Made by a program: the position numbers and the translations under genes. A DNA stretch of 37,645 nt from Byssochlamys sp. IMV 00236 (lineage: Eukaryota; Ascomycota; Eurotiomycetes; Eurotiales; Thermoascaceae). Below, one piece after another: positions 21,896 to 34,712 of this stretch; the first letter of the stretch is position 1; every line of letters starts with the position of its first letter. The DNA is taken from positions 1-37,645 of the forward strand of contig MSJH02000616.1 of the NCBI GenBank assembly GCA_001931875.2, read 5' to 3'. Below the pieces are notes generated by a model, which was not told the DNA's origin, did no database searches, and saw nothing but the letters and a program-made list of their open reading frames with translations.

Positions 21896-24045
21896 TTAAA
21901 CGATTATAAAAAGAAAGAGAGAAAAAGAAAAAGTGAAGAGAAAAAAAAAGAGTTTGGGGTATTAATGTGGAACAAAATAATTTCCCCTGATTTTTTATAG
22001 GCAGTTTAAAGGGATCAAATACTAAACTTACGTTATGCTTATTCTACATAAACATATTCGCCTCAGATATTACACGCTTATATATCTATTTTGCAGGTGA
22101 AATATATGTGACATCCCTTCAATAAACATTTATTTCAAAGCAAGGAAGGGTATCTTTTAATAAAGGTCAAATAGCAGTAAATATATTGCTGTGTTACGTT
22201 TCACTTTTCATTGGACTTATTAACTGTTGTCATGGTTCCTTTGATTTCACGCATTGAAAGATGAATTCTGGTTGGACATCACATCCAATACATCCTAATT
22301 TCCTTTTTTGTAAACCAAGGACTAAATCTTTAACAGTTTAATCGTTGTAAACATCACTTTAAGCTTATCCTTTTCTTAAGCCTTTTTTTTTAATATCAGG
22401 GAAACATGGTCAGCATATGCACTCTGTAGCTTTTTACACATTCTGAGCTATACATTTTATATTCATTCTTTGAAATAAAGCATAATCCTATCATGTATAA
22501 TGTTAAATGAATGAACATGGTCAACACAGTCGCTATTAAAACCATAGGGAAATTGGATAAACTAACGTTTTATAAAATATACACTGTCCTATACCGAGCA
22601 CATTTTGAGAACGAAGCATGAACATATCGTATTAATGCTTCAGGAACCTTGTCGCAGTTTAAATTTGAACAATTGAAAGGTTTAGTTTGTCTTTCGTTTG
22701 TTATTGAACGTGATTACAAAGTAAATGCTTGGTATATTTTGGAGACTATTTCAAGTACAGTCATGACGTGCTTCAAGACAGCTTTCTATCATTTTTGGAA
22801 GGCACAAGGTCAAAAAATAGAGGTCAAAAGACAGACATGCAAATGGGTGCCTTTGAGAATTTTTTGTTGTTGTGGAATGTCTTTCAAGATCAACAAGATC
22901 TCGTGTGAATCGTTTAAACTACGACTATAGGTCACCATGAAAATTGCCTCAAACAATTCAATAAGAATAATAGCCTATGCTTTTTAACACGCTAAGCAAC
23001 TGCTGACTTTCACGCCAAGTAACTTTGCATCATTATCAGTGATTGCTTACTGTTTTGCCCAAAGTAGTATTACGAGTGGCCTGCTGCTCTACATGATTGT
23101 CTCCAAATTGTGGATATCTTGCTTCTGGTAGTAATACAAGCTAAGCTTCAAACACGTTTACTAAACCGCGATGAACCGTAATATTAGTCACAGAAAAGAC
23201 AGATTAGAATTTGAGTGTAGCTTTTTATGATCGCATGATAGATATGACATCAGGTGTATAGCTTTGACCAATGATGTACACATATATATATAAAAGACAA
23301 CGATGTGATTATAGAAAGTGTATTTTTTTACAAGTCGAGCCAATCATGTTGACGTTCTTTTTCATTCTGTGGATGCCTTTTTTCGATCAGCTGTTGTTTA
23401 CATGACTAGTATCCAATAAAGAAAAAGTGATTAGGCTTCATTCTAAGAAAATGCTATCGGCCACAGTCGGATGTTACTTCCAAACGAAGATACAATAGTG
23501 CCAAGAGTAGTCAACAGGGTTCCCCCAGATTTCCAGGAAAGGTAAGATTAGTGTCATTCTCGGATTGATTACCATGAATCATTGTGTCTGTGTGTAAAGA
23601 ATGGTACTAAACACAGCCACGAGTTTATTCATTTTAAACCTTTGAAAACTACATTGCGACAATCGTAGGGTCCAACTTGACTCTTTCATTGGGCATCAGG
23701 GAGAGGAGAGAAAGGGTTTTGGTAGTGCTGTCATAGTGATAAAGTTCATCTTAATCGTTACTGTTTGTTAATTTTAACTTTTAATGTGCCACGAACAAAT
23801 TTATTTTTTTTTCTTCCTTCTCTTTTTAAGCCTTTTCTCTTTCTTTTTCTTTTTCTTTTTTTTCTTCTTTCTTTCCCCTCTCTTTTCTTTTCTCTCAGTT
23901 TCCCAGAATAATCAGGATATCAACCCGCTTTCGACAATTGGTCGTAATGCGACTTCAACTGTCTAGTACAACAAGAGTACAGCTATATTGCTGGTAGATT
24001 GAGAAATGATTATATATGTATTTGATATGGATTAACACTTTATAA
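21896..24045. other. Long intergenic region with no supported gene
   Basis: About 2.1 kb, AT-rich. The frame at 22649-22930 (93 residues, Cys-rich at its end) has no match I recognise, no good introns and no coding-like context. A TATATATATAAAAG sequence near 23282 and a long pyrimidine tract at about 23800-23900 resemble promoter and leader elements seen elsewhere in the window and may belong to the downstream transporter. Old transposon debris is possible but not shown. Confidence 0.4.
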
Positions 24046-26293
24046 ATGGCTTGTTATGATAGTTTTCTAGCATTAGGAGGCTTACTAGTAAATAATTTCT
24101 TCCTCCCAAAAAAAAGCACTCTAGTCATTGTTTCAAATTAACCTCTTTTTTTTAGTGTGGGTAAATGTTATTAATGAAAATAGCGTAGAGAATAAAGAAA
24201 CAAAGTTGTATTAATCTACGATCATCAGTTATAACTTTGCAGTGATGACAGGAATTCTATTGATGCCATCGTTTCAACAAGATATGGTTAATGTAGATGA
24301 TGGAACAAGTAGTGTCATGATCAGTGCATTAATGGCTGGTACAGTGATTGGCGCCATTTTTTCAGGACCATTAGCAGATGCGATTGGAAGAAAGGCACTT
24401 ATGGCACTAGGAATTATTGCATTTATCTTTGGTAATGTTCTTCAAGTTGGTGCAGATAATCTAAGTACAATGTATGGTGGAAGGAGCGTGACAGGTGTCA
24501 GTATTGGGTAAGTTTCTTTCCCCCTTTTCTTTTTTTTTTTTCTCTTTACCCGTATTTTCCATTAGAAACATAACCATCAATTAAATAGGATGCTCTCTAT
24601 GGCTGTGCCATTGTGTAAATCTTTTGTCTTATTGGCTTGGTTTTTAACTCTATGTGCTTACTTTATTATATTTTTAGATCAGTCAGAAATTGCTCCAAAG
24701 AATATGCGTGGTAGATTAATGTCTATCCAACAATTCACCATGACACTAGGAATAGCAGTAGCTTATTGGATTGATTATGCATTCATGGATGTGGATGAAT
24801 CTACAGGATGGAGGTACCACTTTTTTTTTTTTGGTACATAACAGCATTAGTCTTAATATACGTCAATATCTTAGACTTGCTATTGGAATTCAACTTATAC
24901 CTGCGCTCTTTGGCCTGATAGGATTACTCTTATTAATTCCAGAAAGTCCTCGCTACTCGATTGATAAAAAGCATACGACACAGGCACTTCACACTCTTGC
25001 CAAGATTCGTGGGGATGGCACAATAACACATAATGCAGCATTAATGGAATTTGTAGAAATGAAGCAAAATATCACTTTTGAACACAAAATTTTCAAGAAT
25101 GAAAAGTATAAACGTATCTTTTTTTCTGGACCTGAAAACAATCGAAGGAGGCTTCTCCTTGGCATGGGTGTTCAGATCTTTCAACAACTGACAGGCATTA
25201 ATGCAATATTGTAAGGTTTGAGAAGTAGAGAGCGGGTCATTTGAAGAAGGTTTTTTTTTTTCTCACATTTCACATCTTTAGAGTATTTGCTCCCCAAATA
25301 TTTAAAGCCGCTGGATTGTCTGGAAAAGGCGTTGCACTCATGGGTAAAAGTTAAGAATAAGAAGATATATTCTTTATTAATACATACTTAGCAAATGCAT
25401 TGAGTGGATCGATTAATCTACTAGCAACCATACCTGCAATGATCTTTGTAAGTTATTAATGAAAATGAAAAAATATTTATGCAAAACTCATTTAAAAAAG
25501 ATTGATAAATGGGGCAGACGACCTACCATGATTATCGGAGCCATTGTTTGCTGTATTTGTATGGGAATCATGGCAATTTTAGCAGGTAGACATGGATATG
25601 GACATGATGCAGTTACTACAGAGAGCGACACTGGTGATAGTATGAGCATGATTGATCAAAAAAACCCTTTGGTTCTTTTATTTGACACTAATGCGCCTAC
25701 CATTGGATTCTTGGTTGTCATGTATGTCTATGTGGCAGCTTATTCATGCACCTGGGGCACACTGGGCTGGGTTTATCCTGCCGAACTTTATTCTCAAGGT
25801 GTAAGAGCCAAAGCTCTTGGTATATCAACAGCCTTCAACTGGATAACGACTTATGCAGTACTTCAACTAACACCCATCATGCTACGAAATATTGAATGGA
25901 GAACATATGTATTATTTTGCGTAATGTGTCTCATCATTGCAATCATTGTTCATCTCTACTTTCCTGAAACAAGTGTATGTGTATCATTTGTATTCCAGAT
26001 ATAAAATGACTCACATTGATCATCATTAGGGTAAATCATTAGAAGAAGTTGATCTCATATTCAGCTGTCGATTTAATTATTACGATGTGAACGTACACCA
26101 TCCTCAAACAGCTGCAGAAGCATTAGCACAGATGGAAAAAGTTCAACAGCGAGATAAGAACCTGTATCGATTTCCATTTACACCCGAAAGAAGCTTCAGT
26201 ACAAATAGTCATCATAAAAGATCTACTCTTTTACCACAATATCATCAGCCATCCTATGTAGTCAAGTTCCCGCAAGATGCTTATCGTCGTTAA
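24046..26293 (+). CDS. MFS sugar transporter, N-terminus problematic
   Basis: The major facilitator sugar porter features are clear: PLADAIGRK after TM2, GRSVTGVSIG, PLYQSEIAPKNMRGRL, PESPRYSIDK, GVQIFQQLTGINAIL, IDKWGRRP and PETSGKSLEEVDLIF. Exons from the second on are 24243-24507, 24589-24614, 24678-24813, 24875-25210, 25282-25343, 25392-25447, 25501-25974 and 26030-26293, all in frame. A probable first exon at 24046-24087 reads MACYDSFLALGGLL, the usual start of TM1, but the expected FGYDTG piece that should link it to VMTGILLMPSF is not found in 24088-24242, and the two cannot be spliced directly in frame. Either a micro-exon is hidden, bases are missing from the assembly, or translation starts at 24245 without TM1. 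Substrate is not assignable. Confidence 0.78.
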
Positions 26294-26614
26294 TTATTCA
26301 AACTCTGTAGATACTCATATACCACTTAATCTCTCTCTATCTCTATCTATCTATCTCTACTTTTGCTTTTTTACTCCAAGTAATTAATAACTATCATAGC
26401 AGCACCCACCCACACAGCAAAAATACTTTTAGTTTCATATACCACAGATATTTTCTTTATATTGTATATAAGGGTATTTATAATCATAATTGATAATAAT
26501 AACACACACACACATATATATATATCTTTCTTTCCCATTGCTTCTAGGATTTACTAGTCTAAATAATTGATTTTTTTCCTGTTTGACTTTTTTATATTTA
26601 TTCTTTTGTTTGAC
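26294..26614. other. Intergenic with microsatellites
   Basis: It contains (CTCTAT)n-like repeats at about 26331-26360, (AC)n followed by (AT)n at about 26502-26525, and a T-rich leader before the SNAPC4-like ATG. No gene is seen. Confidence 0.6.
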
Positions 26615-28497
26615 ATGGTTGAATCCAATGAGAGCACACAAGATGACCCTTTATCAGCTGTATTATCCCAATTAGTCTCTCCAGATAACCTTGATCCTGA
26701 ACTTCAAGCTGTGGACGACGATCAAGATATGCAGGACATTCTTGATGCTTTACTTGAATTACAACGATTAGAGGGGCAAGAAGGTGATTTATTTGATCAA
26801 GACAATCTCACCATTAGTTATGCTATTTCACTCAATCAAGAGTTACAACGAGAAGCCGAAAGACAGGTTGCACTCATCGATCAGCAAATGAAGTTGGTGA
26901 TAGATAGACTTGTATGTGAAACTTTTTTGCTTTTAGTCGCATTAGAAATAACTCCCATTGTATAGAACAACTTGAAAGCCATAGCTCGACAGGAAAGCAC
27001 TTGCAAACACTTTAGAAAGAGCGGTTATTCTCAAAGCATAAAGAAAGTCTTGTTCTTTGATGAAGGTGAATTATTACAAAACAGCGACGAAGAAAGTCAT
27101 GATGAGGAAAGTGAAAGTAGTGACGAGGAAAACGATGAAAATGTAGATAGTTCAAATAATGAAGGATATAGGATAGCAAGAGGATGTAAGTTGTATTTGA
27201 TCAACAAGATCATATCCTTAAAACCTATTTTCTTTAGGGACGGGATTGGAAAGAAAGAGGTTATTTGAAGCAATCCATTCGGAAGCAAAGAGAGTGATAG
27301 CTCATGAATTTTTGAAAAGGTATACATACATACGCTCGTTGGGGTTGATAACTAATAAAGAACGTTAGAAATGAACCATGGCGTGTTTGGGAGATTGACA
27401 AAATGGCTCCAGCTGAATTAGAGGCTGTTCCTGTCAACATGATTGACTGGGAACGTGTGAGCTCTTTACATGTCACCACTCGTGACCCTAATGAATGTTT
27501 GATCCAATGGACGACGCAAGAACATCCTGCTATTAATAAGAAGCCTTGGTCTGCTCAGGAATCAGCCAAGCTTAATAGCCTCGTCTTGACTTACGGTGAG
27601 ATTGGGCAGTGGGAAACGATCGCAAATGAATTAGGCACCAATAGGACAATCTCACAGTGTTTTTCACGGTATATGGCTGATAAACATGCTCGTGGACAGC
27701 ATCGAAAATGGACACCAGAGCTGGATGCACTCTTGGAGAAGGGAGTTCGGATGTTTGGGGATCAGAATTGGCAGCATGTCGCATCCATGTTTGGAAATAA
27801 GTCAGGGCAACAATGCTTGCAAAGGTGGCGAAAAGCAACTAGTCCAGCCATTATAAAACAACGGTGGACACCTGAAGAAGATGATATGCTGAAGAGAGCA
27901 ATGCAACTATATGGGATTGGTAATTGGAGAAAGATCCAGAGGTTGGTACCTGGAAGAACGGATATGCAATGTAGAGAACGATATGTGAATAAACACGATG
28001 AGTCTGTTCGCCGCGATAGAATCACTGCTGAAGAAAAGCAAAAGATAAAAGAACTTGTAGAAAAGTATGGACCAAAGTGGTCCTATCTTACTCAATATTT
28101 ACCTGGAAGAACAGATAACCAAATAATGAAAACATATAGGTCCATAATAGCCTCTGAGGAAAGAAACAGAAAAAGTCTCGAGAGAAAACAGGAAAAAGAA
28201 AGGAAAAGACTCGAGAAAAAAGAGGCAAAGTTAAAGGTGAAACAGGCAAAACTAGAGGAAAGAGCAGCAAAGAAGAGACTATCTGAGCAGAAACAAGAAG
28301 AGGCGAATGCAAACAAAAAACCAAGAAAACGAAGGAGAAAGAATCAGGAAGTGGAGTCTGTTGTTCAAGAGGAGCCGAGTTCAAATAGACAGGAGGAACC
28401 GATTTTAGAGAGTCAACAGGAAAAGGAGCCTGCTGTCCAAGAAGAACTAAGTTTGAACGAGCAAGAGGTTACTACTGAGGGAGGATCGGGAAAATAA
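26615..28497 (+). CDS. SNAPC4-like Myb protein (snRNA-activating protein complex)
   Basis: Four exons (26615-26911, 26966-27185, 27238-27319, 27369-28497) give 575 residues. After an acidic N-terminus and a helical region (about 80-130) comes a half Myb repeat (IDWERVSSLHV, about 222-252) and then four full Myb repeats (about 258-305, 313-358, 366-411, 418-462), each with spaced Trp or equivalents (PWSAQESAKL, KWTPELDALL, RWTPEEDDML, RITAEEKQKI). Four and a half repeats is the specific layout of SNAPC4/SNAP190, which binds the proximal sequence element of snRNA promoters for RNA polymerases II and III. The tail is Lys/Arg-rich then Glu/Gln-rich and disordered. The last repeat lacks the first Trp. 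A Bas1/Cdc5-type Myb is less likely because of the half repeat. Confidence 0.85.
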
Positions 28498-28808
28498 TTC
28501 ATAGGTGTGGCTTTTGTCCGGTTGTTGAAAAGTGAGAAAAAGTCTCTCTCTTTTTTGTATGTATCTGTAAATAATCCCTTATTTATAAAAGAAATATAAC
28601 CTTCAATTAAGCATGGTTAGTTTATACACGAATAAATTATTAAAAACTATTGTTCATTCTTTTTATAATGACTGTAGAAAAACGGATCTAAAGAAAATTT
28701 GACATGGAAGATTAATTATCTTGCAGCCCAAGTAAAAATAACATTAGTTATGAATTCATTAACAAACCAACACAAACATGTCTAATATAGGTTGGCGAAA
28801 AAACACAC
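28498..28808. other. Intergenic between SNAPC4-like and BUD22-like genes
   Basis: AT-rich, with a poly(A)-like TTTATAAAAGAAATATAA near 28580. It contains the 3' UTR of the first gene and the leader of the second. Nothing else is seen. Confidence 0.5.
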
Positions 28809-30109
28809 ATGAAGACGGCCATTATGGCTGCATCAAGAGCAAAACATCAACAGATCCATAATCCAAACTCTCAACCAACAGATACAGAAGCTTTAAAAGA
28901 GGAGCTACAGAATACTAGAAAATTGAAGCTAGAACATAAACTGGTAAGCATTCATTGATTTGGTCTATTTGACAACATATAATTAACAAGTATACGAAAG
29001 CATCAAGGAAGAAGAGAGATAAAAAGTGCATTAAAGAAATCAAAGATTATTGAAACACAAAAACAGATCAAAAAGATCAAGTCAGCCACGGCCATGGAAG
29101 AAAAGTAAATAGTGTTATGTTTCTTTCTTTTCTGTTTTCTCATAGCGATTATAGGAAGGATGATGAGAAAGAATCTCAAAAGAAAGTGAAGCCAGGAGAT
29201 CTACCAAAGCTTGAAAAAGAACTAGATATGCTAAAGGTACATGATGAGATAGTCGATAGATCATAACATAATAATCTTTCTGTGTATCATAGCATGTGGA
29301 TCTTGAATATCTTGCAGATAAAAAAATCAAATCGACCCTTCAAAAGAACCCTGCATTTAAGAATGAGGAACTAGTGAAACAAGTGATAGATAGTATTGAG
29401 ATAAACAACAAGTATTCAGAGGATATTGACAAGTTGATATTATCCAACATTGAAGCAAGATTATTAGCACACAAGTCAGTTGTGGCCGAAGTTCAAGGTA
29501 TCACTCAGTCCTTTATCAGCATCTTGAAGGGAGATGCAGAAAAGATTGAGAAAAAGAAGGCCGAGGAATTAAAAAAGAAGAAAAAGGCTGAAGAAGCAAA
29601 AAAGAGAGCAGCTGAAGCAAATGACGAAGGGCAAGGTGCTAAGAGACAAAAGATGAATGGCAAACCTAATGCTTCATCCAAATTTACGGAGTCCTTGGCA
29701 GAATACGATGAAAAGAATGATGAATTCTTCAAAAAGATCTATGAAGGCGAGACGAAAAAGAATAGACCAGGACAAAGACAGAGAAGAAAGTAAGTTGACA
29801 ACAACAACAACAAAAAAAGGTATATAATGGATTTAACGAACATCTTAATTCTATAGACAATGGGAAGAACTGTATGGTAGGAAGGCAAATCACATTTCTG
29901 AACAGTATAAGCAACGAGAAGAGAAGCGATTGGCCAATCCAAACTATAAGCCAAAGAAAAAACAAGAAAAGAAACCAGAAATTAAGAAGGCTCCTGTTGA
30001 GCCTATGCATCCATCATGGGAAGCCAAACGTCAACAACAAGAGATGATGTCCAAGGCTTTAAGCGGAAAAGTGTCTTCAAATAATAAAATTGTGTTTGAT
30101 GACGACTAA
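28809..30109 (+). CDS. BUD22/SRFBP1-like nucleolar protein, small-subunit ribosome biogenesis
   Basis: Five exons (28809-28943, 29001-29104, 29146-29236, 29293-29789, 29857-30109) encode 359 residues. The N-terminus is helical and basic, with the family pattern of a repeated Lys-rich helix (REIKSALKKSKIIETQKQIKK). Then comes DLEYLADKKIKSTLQKNP, a Lys/Glu coiled segment, and the conserved C-terminal signature GQRQRRKQWEELYGRKANHI followed by HPSWEAKRQQQ and KIVFDDD. This end is diagnostic of BUD22/SRFBP1. Yeast Bud22 is needed for 40S subunit production; the same role is inferred. ATG at 28824 is an alternative start five codons in. The gene is convergent with the O-methyltransferase gene, 75 bases between stops. 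Confidence 0.85.
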
Positions 30110-30184
30110 TATAATCAACTATGGATAACATATCTTTCAATAAATACAAACATCTAGCATGAGTGAAGTTTAAGATATACATAT

Positions 30185-30880
30185 TTATTTAACATAACAA
30201 AAAGCAAGGCCATCATGGCGTCCAGAGCTCACAGTTTGTAAAGCAGTGGCAACAACGCGGTCATCTTTGGTGGTAAAATCATTAAAGTCACGAACTCCCT
30301 TAAAATGTGGTTCATTCTGAAAATTTTCATCCAAAAAGCGGCCACCAAACACTACATTATCCGTGACAATCAATGTACCTGGTCGAGAAAGTTGAATAGC
30401 ACGATTGAAGTAGTTCACATTGTTATCTTTGTCAGCGTCAATAAAGACTAAGTCAAAAGCAGGCTCCTTCTTGGCAATCAAGTCATCGAGTGTATCCAAA
30501 GCAGCACCAACCTTAATTTCAACAATTGAAGATAGACCGGCATTTTCGATGTTCTTTTTAGCAATATCTGCATGCTTGGGATTCCTTTCACAAGTAATTA
30601 CTTTGGCAGAACCAGGATTGCCTGAGGTATTAGCAAGTACTGCGCGACCAAAATGGATAGAGCTAAAACCACCCAATGTTCCCACTTCCAGAATACGTTT
30701 AGCTGAAGTAGATAGAGCAAGGACTTGAAGGAGTCTGCCATGTAAGAAGGACACGTTTTGAGAAGGTAAACCGGCTTCCTGACTTGATCTTAAAGCTTCT
30801 ACTAGTACTTTATCTTCTCTTACACCAAGACGAGTTTCAAAGTATCCTTCAACAGTTTTAGCAGTTTGTTCGGAGGCCAT
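30185..30880 (-). CDS. SAM-dependent O-methyltransferase (Methyltransf_3, caffeoyl-CoA/catechol type)
   Basis: A single uninterrupted frame of 231 residues. The SAM-binding motif I is ILEVGTLGGFSSI (about residues 63-75), the Mg-binding/acidic motif is DLVFIDADKDN (about 143-153), and TDNVVFGGR follows (about 173-181), the standard order of class-I cation-dependent O-methyltransferases. These methylate catechol-like or CoA-linked phenolic substrates; the actual substrate is unknown. The length matches bacterial and fungal members. It is the only recognised complete gene in this window without an intron, which may hint at transfer from bacteria or retroposition, but intronless small enzymes are not rare. 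Confidence 0.9.
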   Translation of the reverse strand: MASEQTAKTVEGYFETRLGVREDKVLVEALRSSQEAGLPSQNVSFLHGRLLQVLALSTSAKRILEVGTLGGFSSIHFGRAVLANTSGNPGSAKVITCERNPKHADIAKKNIENAGLSSIVEIKVGAALDTLDDLIAKKEPAFDLVFIDADKDNNVNYFNRAIQLSRPGTLIVTDNVVFGGRFLDENFQNEPHFKGVRDFNDFTTKDDRVVATALQTVSSGRHDGLAFCYVK

Positions 30881-33800
30881 AATGACAATAATACAAACAA
30901 TAATGTAAAAAGGCGAAAATTGTCCCTTTTATATCCACACTCCTAACAATGTCTTATTCCGCAATAATTTACCATCTTTAGTTAATGCCAGGTCGGGGGT
31001 CTGTAAGATGCATGAATCGTGTGTATTGATAAATAAAGAGAGCCAAGAGTTTTTTGACCAATAAGCATTGAGCTCTAATCAGATCAAGTTACAGCCTAGA
31101 TCAAGCACAGAACATTCAAGTAAAAGTAATCCAAAAGTATCCAAGCAAAATGATATTCGTTACTGTTTTAATCAGAGTCTATTTACTTTAAACAAAATGT
31201 ACAAGCATAGATTCCTTTTGGATTAATTTTTTATACAAAAAAGTGATACATACTATGATGTACAGCAAACGACCGCATGCTTTTACATATAGAAATCCCG
31301 AAATGGCGCGCCTTGTTTTAGAAATTCCATCTGATAACTTTTAAACATCCGATAAATTGAGCCAACTCTGTATTTGTCAGATGTAGATATCTTGTTTAGA
31401 CTGAAAACTATTTTAACCTGCGTTACTGCTTGATATTAATATAAATGGATAGAATGATACGATATTATATTACCCTTTATAGTGCATCTATATCTTATCA
31501 GATGATTACAAAAGAGTACTCTTGTTGGTGCGACATATTTGCTTCTTATTCATGTAAGAGCATCCCTTACTAATACAAGCACTTTCTTTCGTAACATCAT
31601 TAAGCTGTCGTGCTTCTACTTTTATATTGGAGAAAGTCACATCCTTTATCGTCATATAATAAATATATTTCGTATAGAAGCCAAGGTTATCTTAAATATT
31701 AGTATAACACGTCATATTAAAGCCATAGTATATAGTTGAAACTGGTTGACAACATTTATTCTTTTATAAAGATCAATTTCTTTTTTCCATGAAACTCTTC
31801 CTTATTCTGTTCATAAAAAGACCACAAAGCGTCTTGTTCCATCTATTTGCATTCCTATGTTTCCGGGAAGTAAAGCAACTTATTTCATTGGTTATCACAG
31901 AGGCAACAGTAATGAGCCTAAGATAACCTTGTTCTTCTAGAAACATATAAACCTAGACTTGACTTAATAAGCAGGCTCATGCTCATTGATTAATGATCCC
32001 ATCAATATTGTAACAGAGAGCCTTATTTGTGTTACACACGTCATACTAAATACTTTACCACCTTTAATGATGACTGAAATACAGAAAGATATTGATGAAA
32101 AGTTTATGATTTACGTAATCCGCTATTGTACCTCTGTCTTTGAAAAAATACAAGCCAACGTTACAATTCCTGTATTTAATCTAACAGTGCATTGTGCTGT
32201 GCTTATCCTATAACTACTTGTAGTATGAGATTACTCTAAATCTATACTTTAAGAATGAACAAATCAAAGAGACTGAACGCAAAACACGCTATTTTCATAT
32301 AACGCGACATGCCTAACCCTTATTGGCCAGAATCTGTTCCTTAATAATGCAAGGTGGTATTTTTTGTAATAATGAGCTGCCTATCTCGTAAAAGACAGTA
32401 GTTATGATGATGCGTATAAATATTTAAGATTCCAAAAATATATATATATATATATATATAAAAAACAAAGTAGCAATACAATACCCGAAATTTCCCCATT
32501 AAAGTAAGTCAAATAACGTTCTTTTATGCACTATGAAAACATCTAGTTTTTTATTTTTTATTTAATTAATATCATTATTAAGCAATATAATCTTTTATGA
32601 TATATAACAGTCATTACTATATCCAAATATGAATGGTATCCCACTTGATTATTGATCATATCATCTTTTGATAATAATACATGTTGCTTTGCTCAAAATA
32701 TGCATGGCATTTCTCTGAGAAAAGAAAGCTTTCTACATTATAAAGATAGTTAAATAATGCTCTAGAACATTGGAAGGGTACTGATGATAAGACAAACAGA
32801 TTGAGGTTGAAATAATAAATAAAGCTGTTTTACACACATTTTATAGTTAAATCAGGTCTTTTAATCAAAGTCATTTATGATATATATAGCTTACGATTTC
32901 TCAAAACTTTTCTGATTATATTTTCTACTTGAAGTAGTAGCAAGCATTATTAAAGTGTCTTGGGACTATAATTATTTTTATGCCGCTCATTGTATAATGT
33001 ATATAAAAGCATACACTTCAAGAACCAAATGTGATTCTGTTTAATCGAATTAAGATTAAAGAATAATAAAAAACAAGACTTTATCCAAGACTGACTACAT
33101 TGGTGTGGCTTCTTTGCACATATTTTATATCAACCTTTATTTTTTAAAAATACATCATTTTATATCTAAATAATAAAAAGAGTCATTTAAGGCCCTTCAA
33201 TATATTTTAAATAGAAATTTACTATTTAGCGTAGTCTACATGCAAATATCATTAATCAGAAAAAGCTTTATCGTTTTGCTTTTGTTGTGCAATCAATATT
33301 GTGTGTCTTTTAGATGTTGTTAAAAGCTTAGTGTATCAATTTATTATTTTCCAAAGTTATTTTACGATAATTGATAAAAAGCAACTTACTATTTATTATA
33401 TATGAAAAGCAGCATTTATAATAGCTTACTCTGATGATGTATTATATCAATGACATTCTTTATATACTTGTGTAATATCTTTAAATTCTAATAAATACAA
33501 TACCGGCAAGATTTTGCTAGTTATAGCTGTACAGACTAGAAATGTTCAATATTGTATCAACAATGCTGTACTTGATTTTATAATTAGTCAGTATAACTTG
33601 AAGCAAAGGCGTCTACTGATAAAAGAATGTGTCAACATGAGATGTATAGGATATGGAACTGATATGATCATTATTATACTTTTGCACATAATTCTGCCTG
33701 TATACATATACAAAATAATATTAAAATGATCAAACTATGTATTGAAGACAATTGACGCGCTCATACGCTTGAGTGCTACTGTACGAACATAGTTTGCTAT

Positions 33801-34712
33801 TATTATTTGTATTTAAAAAAGTAAAAATTAAATATGCTTTTGAAGCATTTATAAGAACTCATTTTCGATCACAACGAATGTACAATTCAACTTGATTCCA
33901 TTTACGGCTTTTACTAGGCATGCTTACTACTTGTAAAAGATATCTGTCAGTTATTTGTTACGGCATTTTCGAATCATTTTTCATCGATAAAGACTCATTG
34001 TACATCCGTTCTAGATCATATCAAGCAGTATCTCCATTCAAGAGCTAAAGTGTTGTGTTTCCGGAAAACTAATGATGACCTACTTATTGAGCACATATCG
34101 ACGAGAATAGATAAATAATTGATTTTGTTAATATTTTACAAACTAACCTTTTTTAGCAGGCCATATTCTTTGTAAGTATTTTATCATGTTTTATAAGTCT
34201 TTTGTCTATGCTTTTTTTTTTTTGCAATTGTCTGCTTTTGTCTTTAGTGAATGATGCGCAATTTTAATTTTTTAAGGATTCACGTATAACTTTATATCAT
34301 CACACTTTGTATGCAATTGTGCTTACTTGAGCTTCTCTTACAATAGCCATTATTAGTTTGAATGATCGACCATAAGTGTATCTTTTATGAACGGTTATAA
34401 TGTAACGAATGAAGGTTACTGATACAATATTTTTTTTCCCTAGAAAAATCATGACATATGTAAAAATAAAGAAAAACGCGTAAAATAAAAAATAAAAAAA
34501 GGAATCCTAAGCGGGCTACATATCTCATCTAACCAAAAGGGAAAGGATTATCTACTATTTATTTAATAACTCTTTGTAATCGACACCAAATTTATTAATG
34601 CAGCTGTACTCGTATTCAAAGATAGTCCTAAAAAAAAAAAGTTACCGCATGACTAAAGGCGAGCGTTGGAACTTTCCTCTGAATTTTTTTATATTTCTGT
34701 TGAAATTTAAAA
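30881..34712. other. Gene desert, 3.8 kb
   Basis: Extremely AT-rich. Short frames at 31539-31739, 31986-32213 and 33514-33729 are AT-driven, lack family features and cannot be extended by splicing. An (AT)n microsatellite lies at about 32437-32460. The last 150 bases include the leader of the HP1-like gene. Old, unrecognisable transposon sequence is possible. Confidence 0.5.
32437..32460. repeat. (AT)n microsatellite
   Basis: Twenty-four bases of alternating A and T. It sits inside the gene desert and has no neighbouring gene. Confidence 0.85.

Noticed and set aside
22649..22930. 93-residue plus-strand frame with several Cys
   Set aside because: No recognisable motif, no regular Cys spacing, and no extending exons; it may be chance or old debris.
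31539..33729. Three short frames in the gene desert as genes
   Set aside because: Low-complexity Ile/Leu-rich products with no motifs, no supporting exons and no relation to each other.
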